From Haplosporangium gracile (lineage: Eukaryota; Mortierellomycota; Mortierellomycetes; Mortierellales; Mortierellaceae), in the NCBI GenBank assembly GCA_015499985.1, contig JAAAUF010000027.1, positions 35,216 to 99,215 of the forward strand: a DNA stretch of 64,000 bases. Direction: 5' to 3'. Below, piece after piece: positions 56,636-64,000 of the stretch. Positions within the stretch are counted from its first letter, which is position 1; each line of letters opens with the position of its first letter. Both the position numbers and the translations under genes were made by a program. The notes under the pieces are model-generated. The model made no database searches. It was not told where the DNA came from and saw only the letters and a list, made by a program, of their open reading frames with translations.

Positions 56636-56714
56636 GGGATACTATTGTCAAAAAGAAAGACAAATAAAAAGTTGTTCAGTTTCTACTAGACCATTCAAAT
56701 CGTAACAAAAGAAT

Positions 56715-57046
56715 GAGTGTGCCTGTCCATCGACAGTACACACCCAAAATACAAACCCGGTGATGCATCTGCCCTTCGACAGTGTACGTCAGAGTGGCAT
56801 CTCCTGCAGCCCTTCGACACATCAGGAGTGTAAGGATTAAAGAAACTGGCAAGGATTCTCGTCGCACCCTTACTAAGCCCGATTACAAAATAACCTCTTC
56901 CTTCAAAACGACCATTGCCTCGATGCTAGAGAGAGAAAAAATACAGTACATGTCGCTATGGGTCATGAGGCGAGTGGGATGCACCTGCCCATTGACAGTA
57001 TAACGATCAAGACGTCTTCTCCTGCAGCCCGTCGACATCAGGATAT
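56715..57046. repeat. Three copies of a 20-25 bp motif within a partly duplicated segment
   Basis: The plus-strand motif CTG(C/T)CC(A/T)T(C/T)GACAGT occurs at about 56721, 56768 and 56986. The last two are each followed 30-35 bp later by TCTCCTGCAGCCC(T/G)TCGACA, so about 65 bp is duplicated directly, about 215 bp apart. Confidence 0.7.
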
Positions 57047-57257
57047 GCAGAAATCAATGAGGCAAAGATGCGCATCAACTCCACGCGACATCACACTCGC
57101 CAGGCTGTGGAATAGTACCTTGGTTGATAGTCGTGAACTGGCTTTAAAAATAGTGAACGAGCCCTTGGACCAAGCAAAGAGGGCACGAGAACGGTGCAAA
57201 CAACGAGTAAGAGTGAGTGGTGATAGAAGGTGCGAGTGACGACGAAAAAGGTGTGCT

Positions 57258-57297
57258 GAAGAGAGAGAGAGAGAGAGAGTGAGAGAGAGAGAGAGAG
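57258..57297. repeat. (GA)n microsatellite, interrupted once
   Basis: About 40 bp of GA dinucleotides with one T interruption. Confidence 0.93.
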
Positions 57298-58009
57298 TAA
57301 AGGAAAGAGAAGGGCGACAATGAGTGTGGCGGTGACAGTAAGAGGATCGGGTTTAGATGTAGTGATAAAATAGGCGTGAGAGTGAGGATGAGGTTTCTGG
57401 AGATAAAAGTGAGTGGCGGGAGGATTAATGTATTTACTTACCATGTAGGAAATAATGTTCCCTTTGGGTTCTTATTTTTTTAAAAAAATTGTGTCTGGGT
57501 ACCGATCCGTGCCTTGTCAAGTAATGTCCCAGTTTCCCAAAGACACTTCTCTTTCAATTTCGATTTGGGTTTACAGCGCCACTTGTCCTGCAGTCGCTCC
57601 TCCGTGGATTCATAAAATAATCTTCTGCGCTGTACTCCCCGGTTTGTCTTCAGAAAATACTGTGGACTAGTCAATAGGGCCGTTGCTTTCTTGACTATGG
57701 TAATAGAGATTAAAAGGCTGTTGGAGGCGATGAAAAGTGGTGCCGAGAAATGGGCGTGACAAATTAGAGAAAGAAAATGAGTGGCAGATAGGACAACAAG
57801 GAAGTGCAACAGCCAAGAGCATCAAAAAAAGGACAACAAACAAAAGGACAGCAAACAAAATGGAAAAAAGGGGACAAAAGGAAAAGAAGGGTAGGGAAAA
57901 GGAAAAAAAATGAGATCAGTGATATGCAAAGCGCAGGTTTGACTATTGAACATGTATATTACAGACGGCTAGAAGTACAACAACTATGACGTGAAGAAGC
58001 CTGAATGGG

Positions 58010-58726
58010 CTAGACGCGCTGCACCTTGCCTGTTGGTGGAGACGACTGTCCAAATGTGGTAAACTTCTGCTTCTTGAGCTGGAGCTCGCGTCCTGGGATC
58101 TCAGAGTGCATCTTCCTCATCAGCCACACGATCTGGCCCAGCAAAGACGCGGCCTCCTCTCTCCAGGTACTCTTGTTGTAGTTGACGATGTCATCCAGCC
58201 TCGAGATCCTGAACTTGGGACGGTCTCCAGAGTCTTGCGACGGCTTGATGGTGCATTCCACAAAGAACCAGAAGGAGGCGTCGGTGACTATGCCATACGC
58301 TCTCATAGGAGCGGAGCTGTCCTCCTCTCGTTCTCCATCTCCGTTGTCATCACAGCTGCGCTTACGTTTCCTCACCGTCAACGACGACTCCAGCTGCACC
58401 AGGTTCTGCGCCAACCCCTTGCCATAGTCCTCACGCTTGACCTCTGTGACGCCCAGTACATGTCTCGAACCATCTTGAGCAAGAGCCTCGATAGCATAGT
58501 CGACCTTGCCATGTCCATGTCTGCCTCGAAGCGATCTCTCAGGTGCGAGTGTTAGCTCGCTATTAAAGATCAGGATAGCTTGCGTGAGGAACGAACACAC
58601 GTAGGCAGAGCATGTGGCTTCGTTAGCAAAGGTGTCTGAAGGGATAGCCCGTATCCTGGAGTCAAGCTCTTCAAGCAGTCTGCGTAGACGGTATGGTAGA
58701 GTGAGGGGAGGAAACAGTCGAACCAT
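58010..58726 (-). CDS. PD-(D/E)XK nuclease-like protein, lineage-specific family
   Basis: The open frame extends to 58981 (323 aa), but the family-like part begins near the ATG at 58726 (MVRLFPPLTLPYRL), giving 238 aa. It reads 'LEELDSRIRAIP...FANEATCSAYVCSFLTQA', then 'APERSLRGRHGHGKVDYAIEAL', 'VLGVTEVKREDYGKGLAQNLVQLESSL' and 'YGIVTDASFWFFVEC'. VDY plus EVK match the D...E-x-K metal-binding arrangement of the PD-(D/E)XK fold, and 'GIVTDASFWFF' gives the following strand. A Lys/Arg run (RKRKR) may be a nuclear localisation signal. The cellular role is unknown. Part of an F-box overlaps its 5' part in another frame, so this could be the 3' piece of a longer gene broken by a frameshift. Confidence 0.62.
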   Translation of the reverse strand: MVRLFPPLTLPYRLRRLLEELDSRIRAIPSDTFANEATCSAYVCSFLTQAILIFNSELTLAPERSLRGRHGHGKVDYAIEALAQDGSRHVLGVTEVKREDYGKGLAQNLVQLESSLTVRKRKRSCDDNGDGEREEDSSAPMRAYGIVTDASFWFFVECTIKPSQDSGDRPKFRISRLDDIVNYNKSTWREEAASLLGQIVWLMRKMHSEIPGRELQLKKQKFTTFGQSSPPTGKVQRV

Positions 58727-58826
58727 AGGCGACAGACGTGGATGCTGACTGTTATAGAGTGCGGATCGGGTAAGATTGAGATGCGTTCCAGGACTTCTGG
58801 CGGAATGTTGGGCGCTGAGATGGTCA
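58650..58826 (-). pseudogene. F-box fragment overlapping the nuclease-like frame
   Basis: In a different minus-strand frame from the nuclease-like CDS: 'ISAPNIPPEVLERISIL' then 'SITVSIHVCRLWFDCFLPSLYHTV', a recognisable F-box. The frame runs on without family resemblance after about 58690. Either a frameshift disconnected the F-box from the nuclease-like domain, or two remnants were fused. Confidence 0.5.
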
Positions 58827-58981
58827 ACATTGTTGTTGGCATCGTTGACTGCATTGCGGGAGAGAGGAATGAGTGAGAGCATGCAAAAAATGAAAAAGGC
58901 GAGTGTCTCGTTTGACCAAGACAGATGAAGTAGGCCATGGAACGCCGCGGAAACTTTGTCTTGGACATAGCGTGTTCGCAC

Positions 58982-59796
58982 GAGAGCGCCGTTGTTAGTT
59001 TGTCAGACCTGACCGCCACAGTGCCACCTCTCTGCTTCTGTGTTCTGTTGTCTCCTCCTTCGGTCCAGTCGGTGCATCTCTTTTCAAGGTGAATGCAGGT
59101 AGAAGAGTATGTATGAAAACAGATGGTACAAGAGGTATATTCTATTGGAGAATTATATGGTTGCCATCCTCAACAGAATTACTCGAAAAATCGTGGTTTG
59201 TTATCAGTCTCTTAATTTTGTTTGTCCAAAAACAGAGAAATAGCGAGCACAATCTTTTAGTCAGTGAGACCAAGTAACTTTAAAGTCATTGATCCTGGAT
59301 TTTGAAGACAGTTCCGTATTTCAGAACGCTGTCGTTGCCATTGCTAATGCCGCAAGAGCGCCTGCTTTTCGGAGGCTGAAAGTGCAAGTAAAGAGGAAGG
59401 GGAGGAAAGAGAATCGTCTTTGTGTGCGAGGGAAGAAGGAGGGATGGATTTTGTACGTCAACAAAACAAAGGTGTGTGAGAGTAATGTGGAGCCTACTGT
59501 CAAAAAGGGGAAATAAGGAAACAAAAAGAACGAGCGAGGCGCAAGGAGGTAAAGGCGCACATGCACTGTCCCAATTGCGAGAGAAGGCTCTTTTTGTGGC
59601 TGATTTTGGGCACACACACCCTTGGACTGTACTGTTGACGAACGGTGACAACTATTTTGACCCACATGCTTTCGCCCTTTTTTTGAGTTCTTTTTTTCTC
59701 TTTCCTTTTTCCTTTCCTCCTACCCTTCCTAATACCTTCACCCTCATTTCGGCACTCCCTCTCCCCTCCTCTCCACCCCCCCAACTCATTGCGACC
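58982..59796. promoter_or_regulatory. Divergent promoter region of the 59797 gene
   Basis: About 0.8 kb between divergent starts. The last 110 bp before 59797 are strongly pyrimidine-rich (TTTCTCTTTCCTTTTTCC, CTCCCCTCCTCTCC), as in other promoters of this window. No coding frame is supported. Confidence 0.5.
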
Positions 59797-61498
59797 ATGG
59801 ACGACGAGCCCACGACACAGACATTCATCAACCAAGCAAACGACCAAATCGTCCACGTTGCCGTCAGCAACCACAATGAATTATGCCAAAACGTCGTCTT
59901 CTGGGACGACATCCTCCGCGCCTTCCCCGGCGTCACCAACCTCGCCATTAAGCATGGAGCTGCTGCCGTCAACTTTGCCAGAAATTCCTCGTACCATTAG
60001 TATGTTTGAAAAACTTTAACTCTGTTCACTCGCCATCTCCCATTGCAATCACTCTTGACCCCTTCTACCTCGATTCCTTCATCTGTAAAAGTGTTTTTTT
60101 TTTGTTGATCACAGCCTTACCTTCTTCTCCCCCTAGACCTTTTTTTTTTCCCACACTCTTTCTTTCTCTATGCAAAACGTAAGAGACATACATTCCTTTC
60201 TGACTAACGCTGTCACCCGTTTTTGTTCTCTTCCTCTCTGTGCCCTGTTTTCTTTTTGTGTATGAAATTTCGTTAGCATGGGGCCAAAGTGCATTGTACA
60301 CCATCCGAATGTGACCTTGACAGTCATCCTTGGAGAACTGCTTCCACCCGACTCGAATCCTGACCACCCCTGCACCCCGATGCCTCGTACCGACAACGAC
60401 ACGTAAGGAAAAAAACGAAAACGGACTTTTTTTTCGCTTGAGAAACTGCTCTTTTTGACACAAGGATAGGAACAAGAGTCGACTCAAACCGAGATTGTTT
60501 TGTGTGCACAAGGAGGAAAATACGTACAGCGCAAAGCCGGGAGGAGAAGTAGCTTGCAAAACAGGAACAACAGAAAGCGTATTTCTCTTTCTTCTTTTGC
60601 AGAGAAAATGAAAACACAGCAGGTTCAGGACTCCTTTATTGGCATCTTTATTACAGCCCTGTCGTGCACTTACTCTCATATAATAATAATGGGGCAACGT
60701 CTTTTATTTTGTACAATATAGCACTTTAATTGAGGGAAATGGCGGAGAACCCGCGCCATTCAACTTTGACGCCTACGCTGGCTCCGTCATTTTCTCAGAG
60801 GTCTCCAGCCACAAAGGCCCTCATGGTGGTCCTCGTCCCGTCCTTGATATAGGCGTCGAGGGCGAGATTGCAAGGTAAAAACAAGAAAGAACGATATTCC
60901 CCGCAACGGATTATGCATGCACACCGAGCTTTTTTTTTTCGTAAAGCTTAAAGCGTAAAGCAAAGGGAAGCACGACAGCACACGCTTGACTGGCTGTAAG
61001 TATTTTGTTATTTGACTGGCTTCATACATTAGTGTGCAGGACATTGAGGAAGTGGCTGTAGGTATGGAACGCATAGAATTCGGAAACTTCTCTATGTTCG
61101 AGTACCATCAGTCCTCCGACGACATCGACCACATCGCCACCGCCACCCCCGCCATCCCCACCATCAATTCTTCCTCAGACAACAACCACATCAACGGAGG
61201 TAACAGGAGCATCACTCCACCTCTGTCAATAACCAGCTCTACTGATTCCGGAACCAGTTCAGGGGTTTCGACTTCGTCCGCCACAAACATCCCCCCCAGC
61301 AATACTGATACTGCAGGCTCTGGTACTGATGCTGCGTCGGGAACAACTGTAGTCCCGGAACCCATGGAAATCGACCTTGTGGAGGCTACGTCAAGTTGGG
61401 CGTCGATTTTTAGGACGTTGGGGGATCTGCAAGAGCAGTATCAGTTGACGCCTGAAGAGACTAGCAAGATGTTTACCGAGATTTCGCAGAGCGCTTGA
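59797..61498 (+). CDS. Lineage-specific protein with W-x-D-I-x(3)-F-P entry domain (four exons)
   Basis: Exons 59797-59999, 60277-60402, 60722-60874 and 61033-61498, all GT-AG and in frame, giving 315 aa. Residues 10-100: 'VFWDDILRAFPGVTNL' then, across the first intron, 'YMGPKCIVHHPNVTLTVIL', the same two-part pattern as in the 12614 and 42684-47507 genes. The middle holds 'APFNFDAYAGSVIFSEV' and 'IEFGNFSMFEYHQSS', then a Ser/Thr/Gly-rich disordered stretch. A C-terminal helix pair follows (WASIFRTLGDLQEQYQLTPEETSKMFTEIS). The overall plan (entry domain, disordered middle, short C-terminal helix) is that of the 12614 gene, so the two are probably distant paralogues. Function unknown. Confidence 0.72.
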
Positions 61499-61761
61499 AG
61501 GAGGCAGGAATTCTTTGTTTATGCTGTCTAATATATACCATATAAAAGAAGAGCAACATACCACACAAAAGAAGAGCAATATGGAAACTGGATGTGTTTT
61601 CAAAACACCACAAAAAAATAAATACCCTCCAAATTGTATTCATTATTTGTGTTATGTGCAAATGTAAATAATTATCAAAGCCCAAAAAAGATCGATCTAC
61701 ACGAGGTAAACAGGATCTGACTTGATATTCAGCGGAGCCGAAGATATGAAGGCTCAAGCCT
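61499..61761. other. 3' flank of the 59797 gene
   Basis: AT-rich with A-runs; a tandem pair 'aaaagaagagcaa' lies near 61545-61580. No gene was seen. Confidence 0.45.
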
Positions 61762-61992
61762 ATTATCCGAGGGCCAGGACCATATATGTCCCGCCCTTGT
61801 TTTCTCCCACCCTTTTTTGTTTCCTGACACCCTGGCTCGCTCTACGAAGATGAGGGACAGATCTGGTGTCTGAGCAGAATTTATTTTCTCTCTTTTTTCT
61901 TTTCACTTTCGTTTAGTTTTCTGGATTTTCGCATTTATTACCAATAAAAGAAGATGACACACATATATGGTCCTGGCCCGACGGATAATATA
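61762..61992. mobile_element. Short element bounded by terminal inverted repeats (MITE-like)
   Basis: Left end TATTATCCGAGGGCCAGGAC continuing CATATATGT (61760-61789). The right end, as reverse complement, reads TATTATCCGTCGGGCCAGGA continuing CCATATATGT (61992-61961). This gives about 29 bp of TIR with one small mismatch zone. TA next to both ends would fit a TA target duplication of the Tc1/mariner type. The core of about 170 bp is non-coding. Confidence 0.75.
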
Positions 61993-62395
61993 TGGACAAT
62001 TCGCCCGCAACCACTCAAAAGCAAACAACGCATGCATCTCTATACTCAGCCCTCCTAGTACCTCTAACCTAGGTTACGCCTTTACTATCTACTGTACCTC
62101 CGCAACGCGAATATCCGTCAACATCCGCATACACCTCAACGCTCTTAACTTCTTCAACCCTCCCAACCCTCTCAATCCACTCGCAAGACTCATGGTTAGG
62201 CATGAGATCTGGTAATCGTGGAACCCATTCCTCTCCCTATGGTTAACTTCGTCATCGTGGTCGGTGTTAGGATCAAAATTGAATATAGCAACAGAACTGA
62301 GGAAGCTGTCGTCATTCCCTAGTTCGAGTTGTTCGAGGTTTGTGAATCGCGCAAGACGTTCATAGACGCGGTGTTGGAGGTCGTACCTTCGGCCC
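61993..62395 (-). pseudogene. LRR fragment (end of an F-box-type gene)
   Basis: The minus strand reads 'HRVYERLARFTNLEQLELG' (about 62375-62318), '...MSLASGLRGLGGLKKLRALRCMRML', 'IRVAEVQ-stop-IVKA-stop-PRLEVLGGL'. Stops TAG (62089-62091) and TAA (62074-62076) stand where the family end block has Trp. No F-box remains; the sequence runs directly into a Tc1/mariner remnant at its 5' side. Confidence 0.6.
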
Positions 62396-62429
62396 GGGCA
62401 GGCTTCTTCTGCTTCCGGAAGCTCTTTGT

Positions 62430-62700
62430 ACAGCCTCTGTATGAACTTGATGGACAGCGATACCCAGATGTTCTCAACTCAATCACGCAACTCTTGAAGA
62501 TTTGCAAGACGTGTTGGATAAAAGAAAAGCCGTTGTTTGATGCGTGCCCAGATATGCTTGAGAGGGTTGATATCTGGTGAGTTAGGTGGCCAATCCATAA
62601 CATCCATTCCTGCATTGCTGAGGTCAACCTACCGCGTGAATTTCCTTGGCGGAGCAGAGTCTTGACGTGATTGATTTTGGATGATGGTAAGGGCCTCATA
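62430..62700 (-). mobile_element. Tc1/mariner transposase remnant (C-terminal DDE part)
   Basis: The minus strand reads 'QDSAPPRKFTR-stop-VDLSNAGMDVMDWPPNSPDINPLKHIWARIKQ...LQELRD-stop-VENIWVSLSIKFIQRLYKELPEAE'. 'DWPPNSPDINPLKHIW' is the hallmark block around the last catalytic acid of Tc1/mariner transposases. Two stops (about 62623-62625 and 62479-62481) and the missing N-terminal two thirds make it dead. Confidence 0.8.
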
Positions 62701-63045
62701 TTGAGAAGTGGGGTTGAATGTGTATGGTATAGGTTGATGGAGGTGGGCTGGAGTGTAAAGAAAGAGTAAAAGAGAGAAGAGTGCTGAAAAGAAAACGAGT
62801 GTACATTATATAGCATTGTTAAAGTTGTATCATAATTGCAAAAGTGGCCACATGCACCAAGAGACTTGAAGCTATATTAGTCGTGGCCGGGCCCATACAG
62901 CCAAGACGCATGATTACCTACAACATGATAATAACGAGAGGTACAACTAACGTATAGGGGTGAATGCATTTCAATGAGGTGAAAGTAGAGTAATGGAGAA
63001 AGAAGGTGATATTTGGAAAATATGCGACCACTTTTGTTGCGCGTG

Positions 63046-63429
63046 TTAGATCTTTGGACCGCGCTTGTCCTTGCCATTGTAGGCTGCAGAGATTGGATTG
63101 CCCATAGTCTCATTTATTCCAGTTTCCTCACCCTGTTGACCATCCGAGCACGCCAAGGAGGGGTTAGGGTCAGGGTTCTTGTGCGACTGCTGGAAATGGC
63201 GATTGGGGTTATCCGAGTCGAGTTTAGCAAGAGGCTTGGCCTTTAGAGGGAATCGGCGGGCATAGCCGAAGCAGGCACCATTCCTGTCGAACTAAGAGGA
63301 ATTCTTGGGATCCTTGAAGCGCCAGTCGATGCAATCGGCGTAGGAATGGGCATCGGCCTTCTGGGTTAGGAGAAGAATCAACGAGGCCGCGAAAATGGCA
63401 AATGCCTTGGAAAGGGTCGTGAACAGCAT
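63046..63429 (-). pseudogene. Small secreted-protein gene with in-frame stop and truncated 3' end
   Basis: It starts with a clear signal peptide (MLFTTLSKAFAIFAASLILL, cleavage likely after 'KADA'). Mature part: 'HSYADCIDWRF...', a TAG at 63292-63294, then 'GACFGYARRFPLKAKPLAKLD', 'PNRHFQQSHKNPDPNPSLACSDG'. This has the look of a Cys-containing secreted family common in this fungal group, function unknown. The frame meets a possible GTGAGG donor at about 63109 and then 'YNGKDKRG' and a stop. The usual longer C-terminus is missing, and a transposase relic lies 350 bp further on. Confidence 0.6.
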
Positions 63430-63534
63430 TGTTTTCTTGTTGCATTGGGGAAGATATGAAATAGTGGCGTGTTGAACGTAAAAGGAGAGAGAATGTAAGA
63501 AGGAAAGGCGTGAAGAGGAAAGGGATGTTGTATT

Positions 63535-63585
63535 GCACTTGTTTTGTCATTGAAAGTTTAAATCGCTTTAGTGACAAAACAAGTG
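63535..63585. repeat. Perfect 15-bp inverted repeat (hairpin)
   Basis: GCACTTGTTTTGTCA and TGACAAAACAAGTGC are perfect inverted copies about 20 bases apart, with partial pairing further inward. Confidence 0.9.
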
Positions 63586-63921
63586 CAGAGATGAGCCTCG
63601 TCATGGTGGCAAGCAATCATTTGTGCCACCACCGCTAGGGAACCCTCTTTCTCTCTTTCCTCCATTCTTTTAGCCCTGTACTCACCTTATTTTCACATAC
63701 ACGCGTCGCTTTCGTCTCATCCTACCGACCTATACCACTCTTTCTATGCAATTGCGCCCTTGGACAAAAACAAAGATATGTCTTATCCTTTATCAACAAC
63801 AGTCGATTGTGATTGCTCATCGACGGAACATGCACGAGCATTAGAGTTTCGACTTTTATGCAGCAGTGCTTGGACAAATTACTTTTTAACGCCAATGGGA
63901 AGTACTATTCTGTTTTGTAAC

Positions 63922-63960
63922 TGCGTCTCTTGCCACTTGCCTTTTCAAGACAAGAGACGC
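63922..63960. repeat. Inverted repeat (hairpin)
   Basis: GCGTCTCTTG and CAAGAGACGC are perfect 10-bp inverted arms separated by about 19 bases. Confidence 0.85.
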
Positions 63961-64000
63961 TTTGCTTCTCAGGGGGCTGGCGTCAAACTGATGGGTCCAC

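Larger units (their letters stand above)
56636..58009. other. Spacer with dispersed short repeats and a GA microsatellite
   Basis: Holds three copies of a 20-25 bp motif (see 56715-57046), a GA-rich microsatellite at 57258-57297, and pyrimidine/purine-skewed DNA. A CATG-GTAAGT sequence at about 57444 could mark an upstream exon of the 54499-56635 gene, but nothing proves it. Confidence 0.4.
63430..64000. other. Right-edge spacer with two hairpin-forming inverted repeats
   Basis: Contains inverted repeats at 63535-63585 and 63922-63960 (listed separately). No gene could be supported up to the window edge. Confidence 0.5.

Noticed and set aside
57480..57809. Minus-strand ORF of 109 codons with a Lys/Arg-rich end
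   Set aside because: No family resemblance, overlaps another open frame, and lies in repeat-rich spacer.
1..64000. tRNA, rRNA, CRISPR or plasmid-type features
   Set aside because: Scanning for T-loop-like motifs and regularly spaced repeats gave nothing convincing; the few matches fall inside coding or pseudogene sequence.

Overview
The window is nuclear DNA of a filamentous fungus, most likely an early-diverging Mucoromycota species of the Mortierella/Linnemannia type. The grounds are many short GT-AG introns (about 75-190 bp), a large expansion of F-box/leucine-rich-repeat proteins, lineage-type proteins with a short W-x-D-I-x(3)-F-P entry domain, a zygomycete-type pepsin and an SMCR8 homologue. 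The assignment rests on pattern recognition and not on a search. There is one 10-N assembly gap (42385-42394). I saw no rRNA, tRNA or CRISPR array.

Layout. 1-4.5 kb: F-box/LRR genes in several states of decay. 5-20 kb: a conserved housekeeping block holding a seven-exon SMCR8-like DENN gene, a small two-exon gene on the plus strand, NOL11 (six exons) and RPA49/POLR1E (seven exons). Nearly all of these exon joins keep the reading frame, so the models are strong. NOL11 and RPA49 sit head to tail and both serve ribosomal RNA synthesis. 21.5-25 kb: a secreted aspartic protease, a truncated copy of it, and a FAD-monooxygenase remnant. 25.4-38 kb: an array of F-box/LRR genes on the minus strand (two intact, the rest broken) interleaved with a duplicated plus-strand zinc-finger gene. 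39-41.2 kb: two duplicated genes for secreted six-cysteine defensin-like peptides. 42.7-51 kb: two large lineage-specific proteins sharing a central cysteine/histidine-containing module. 51.5-64 kb: a foldback element, a decayed LRR gene, two PD-(D/E)XK-like nuclease genes, a second small W-x-D-I-x(3)-F-P gene, a terminal-inverted-repeat element, a Tc1/mariner relic fused to an LRR fragment, and a secreted-protein pseudogene.

Two themes stand out. First, the accessory parts are full of duplicated genes, many killed by stops at Trp or Gln positions; wherever an aligned intact paralogue suggests the lost codon, a C:G to T:A transition would explain the stop. Second, the same N-terminal entry module occurs in three otherwise different genes (12.6, 47.5 and 59.8 kb), which suggests a shared but unknown function.
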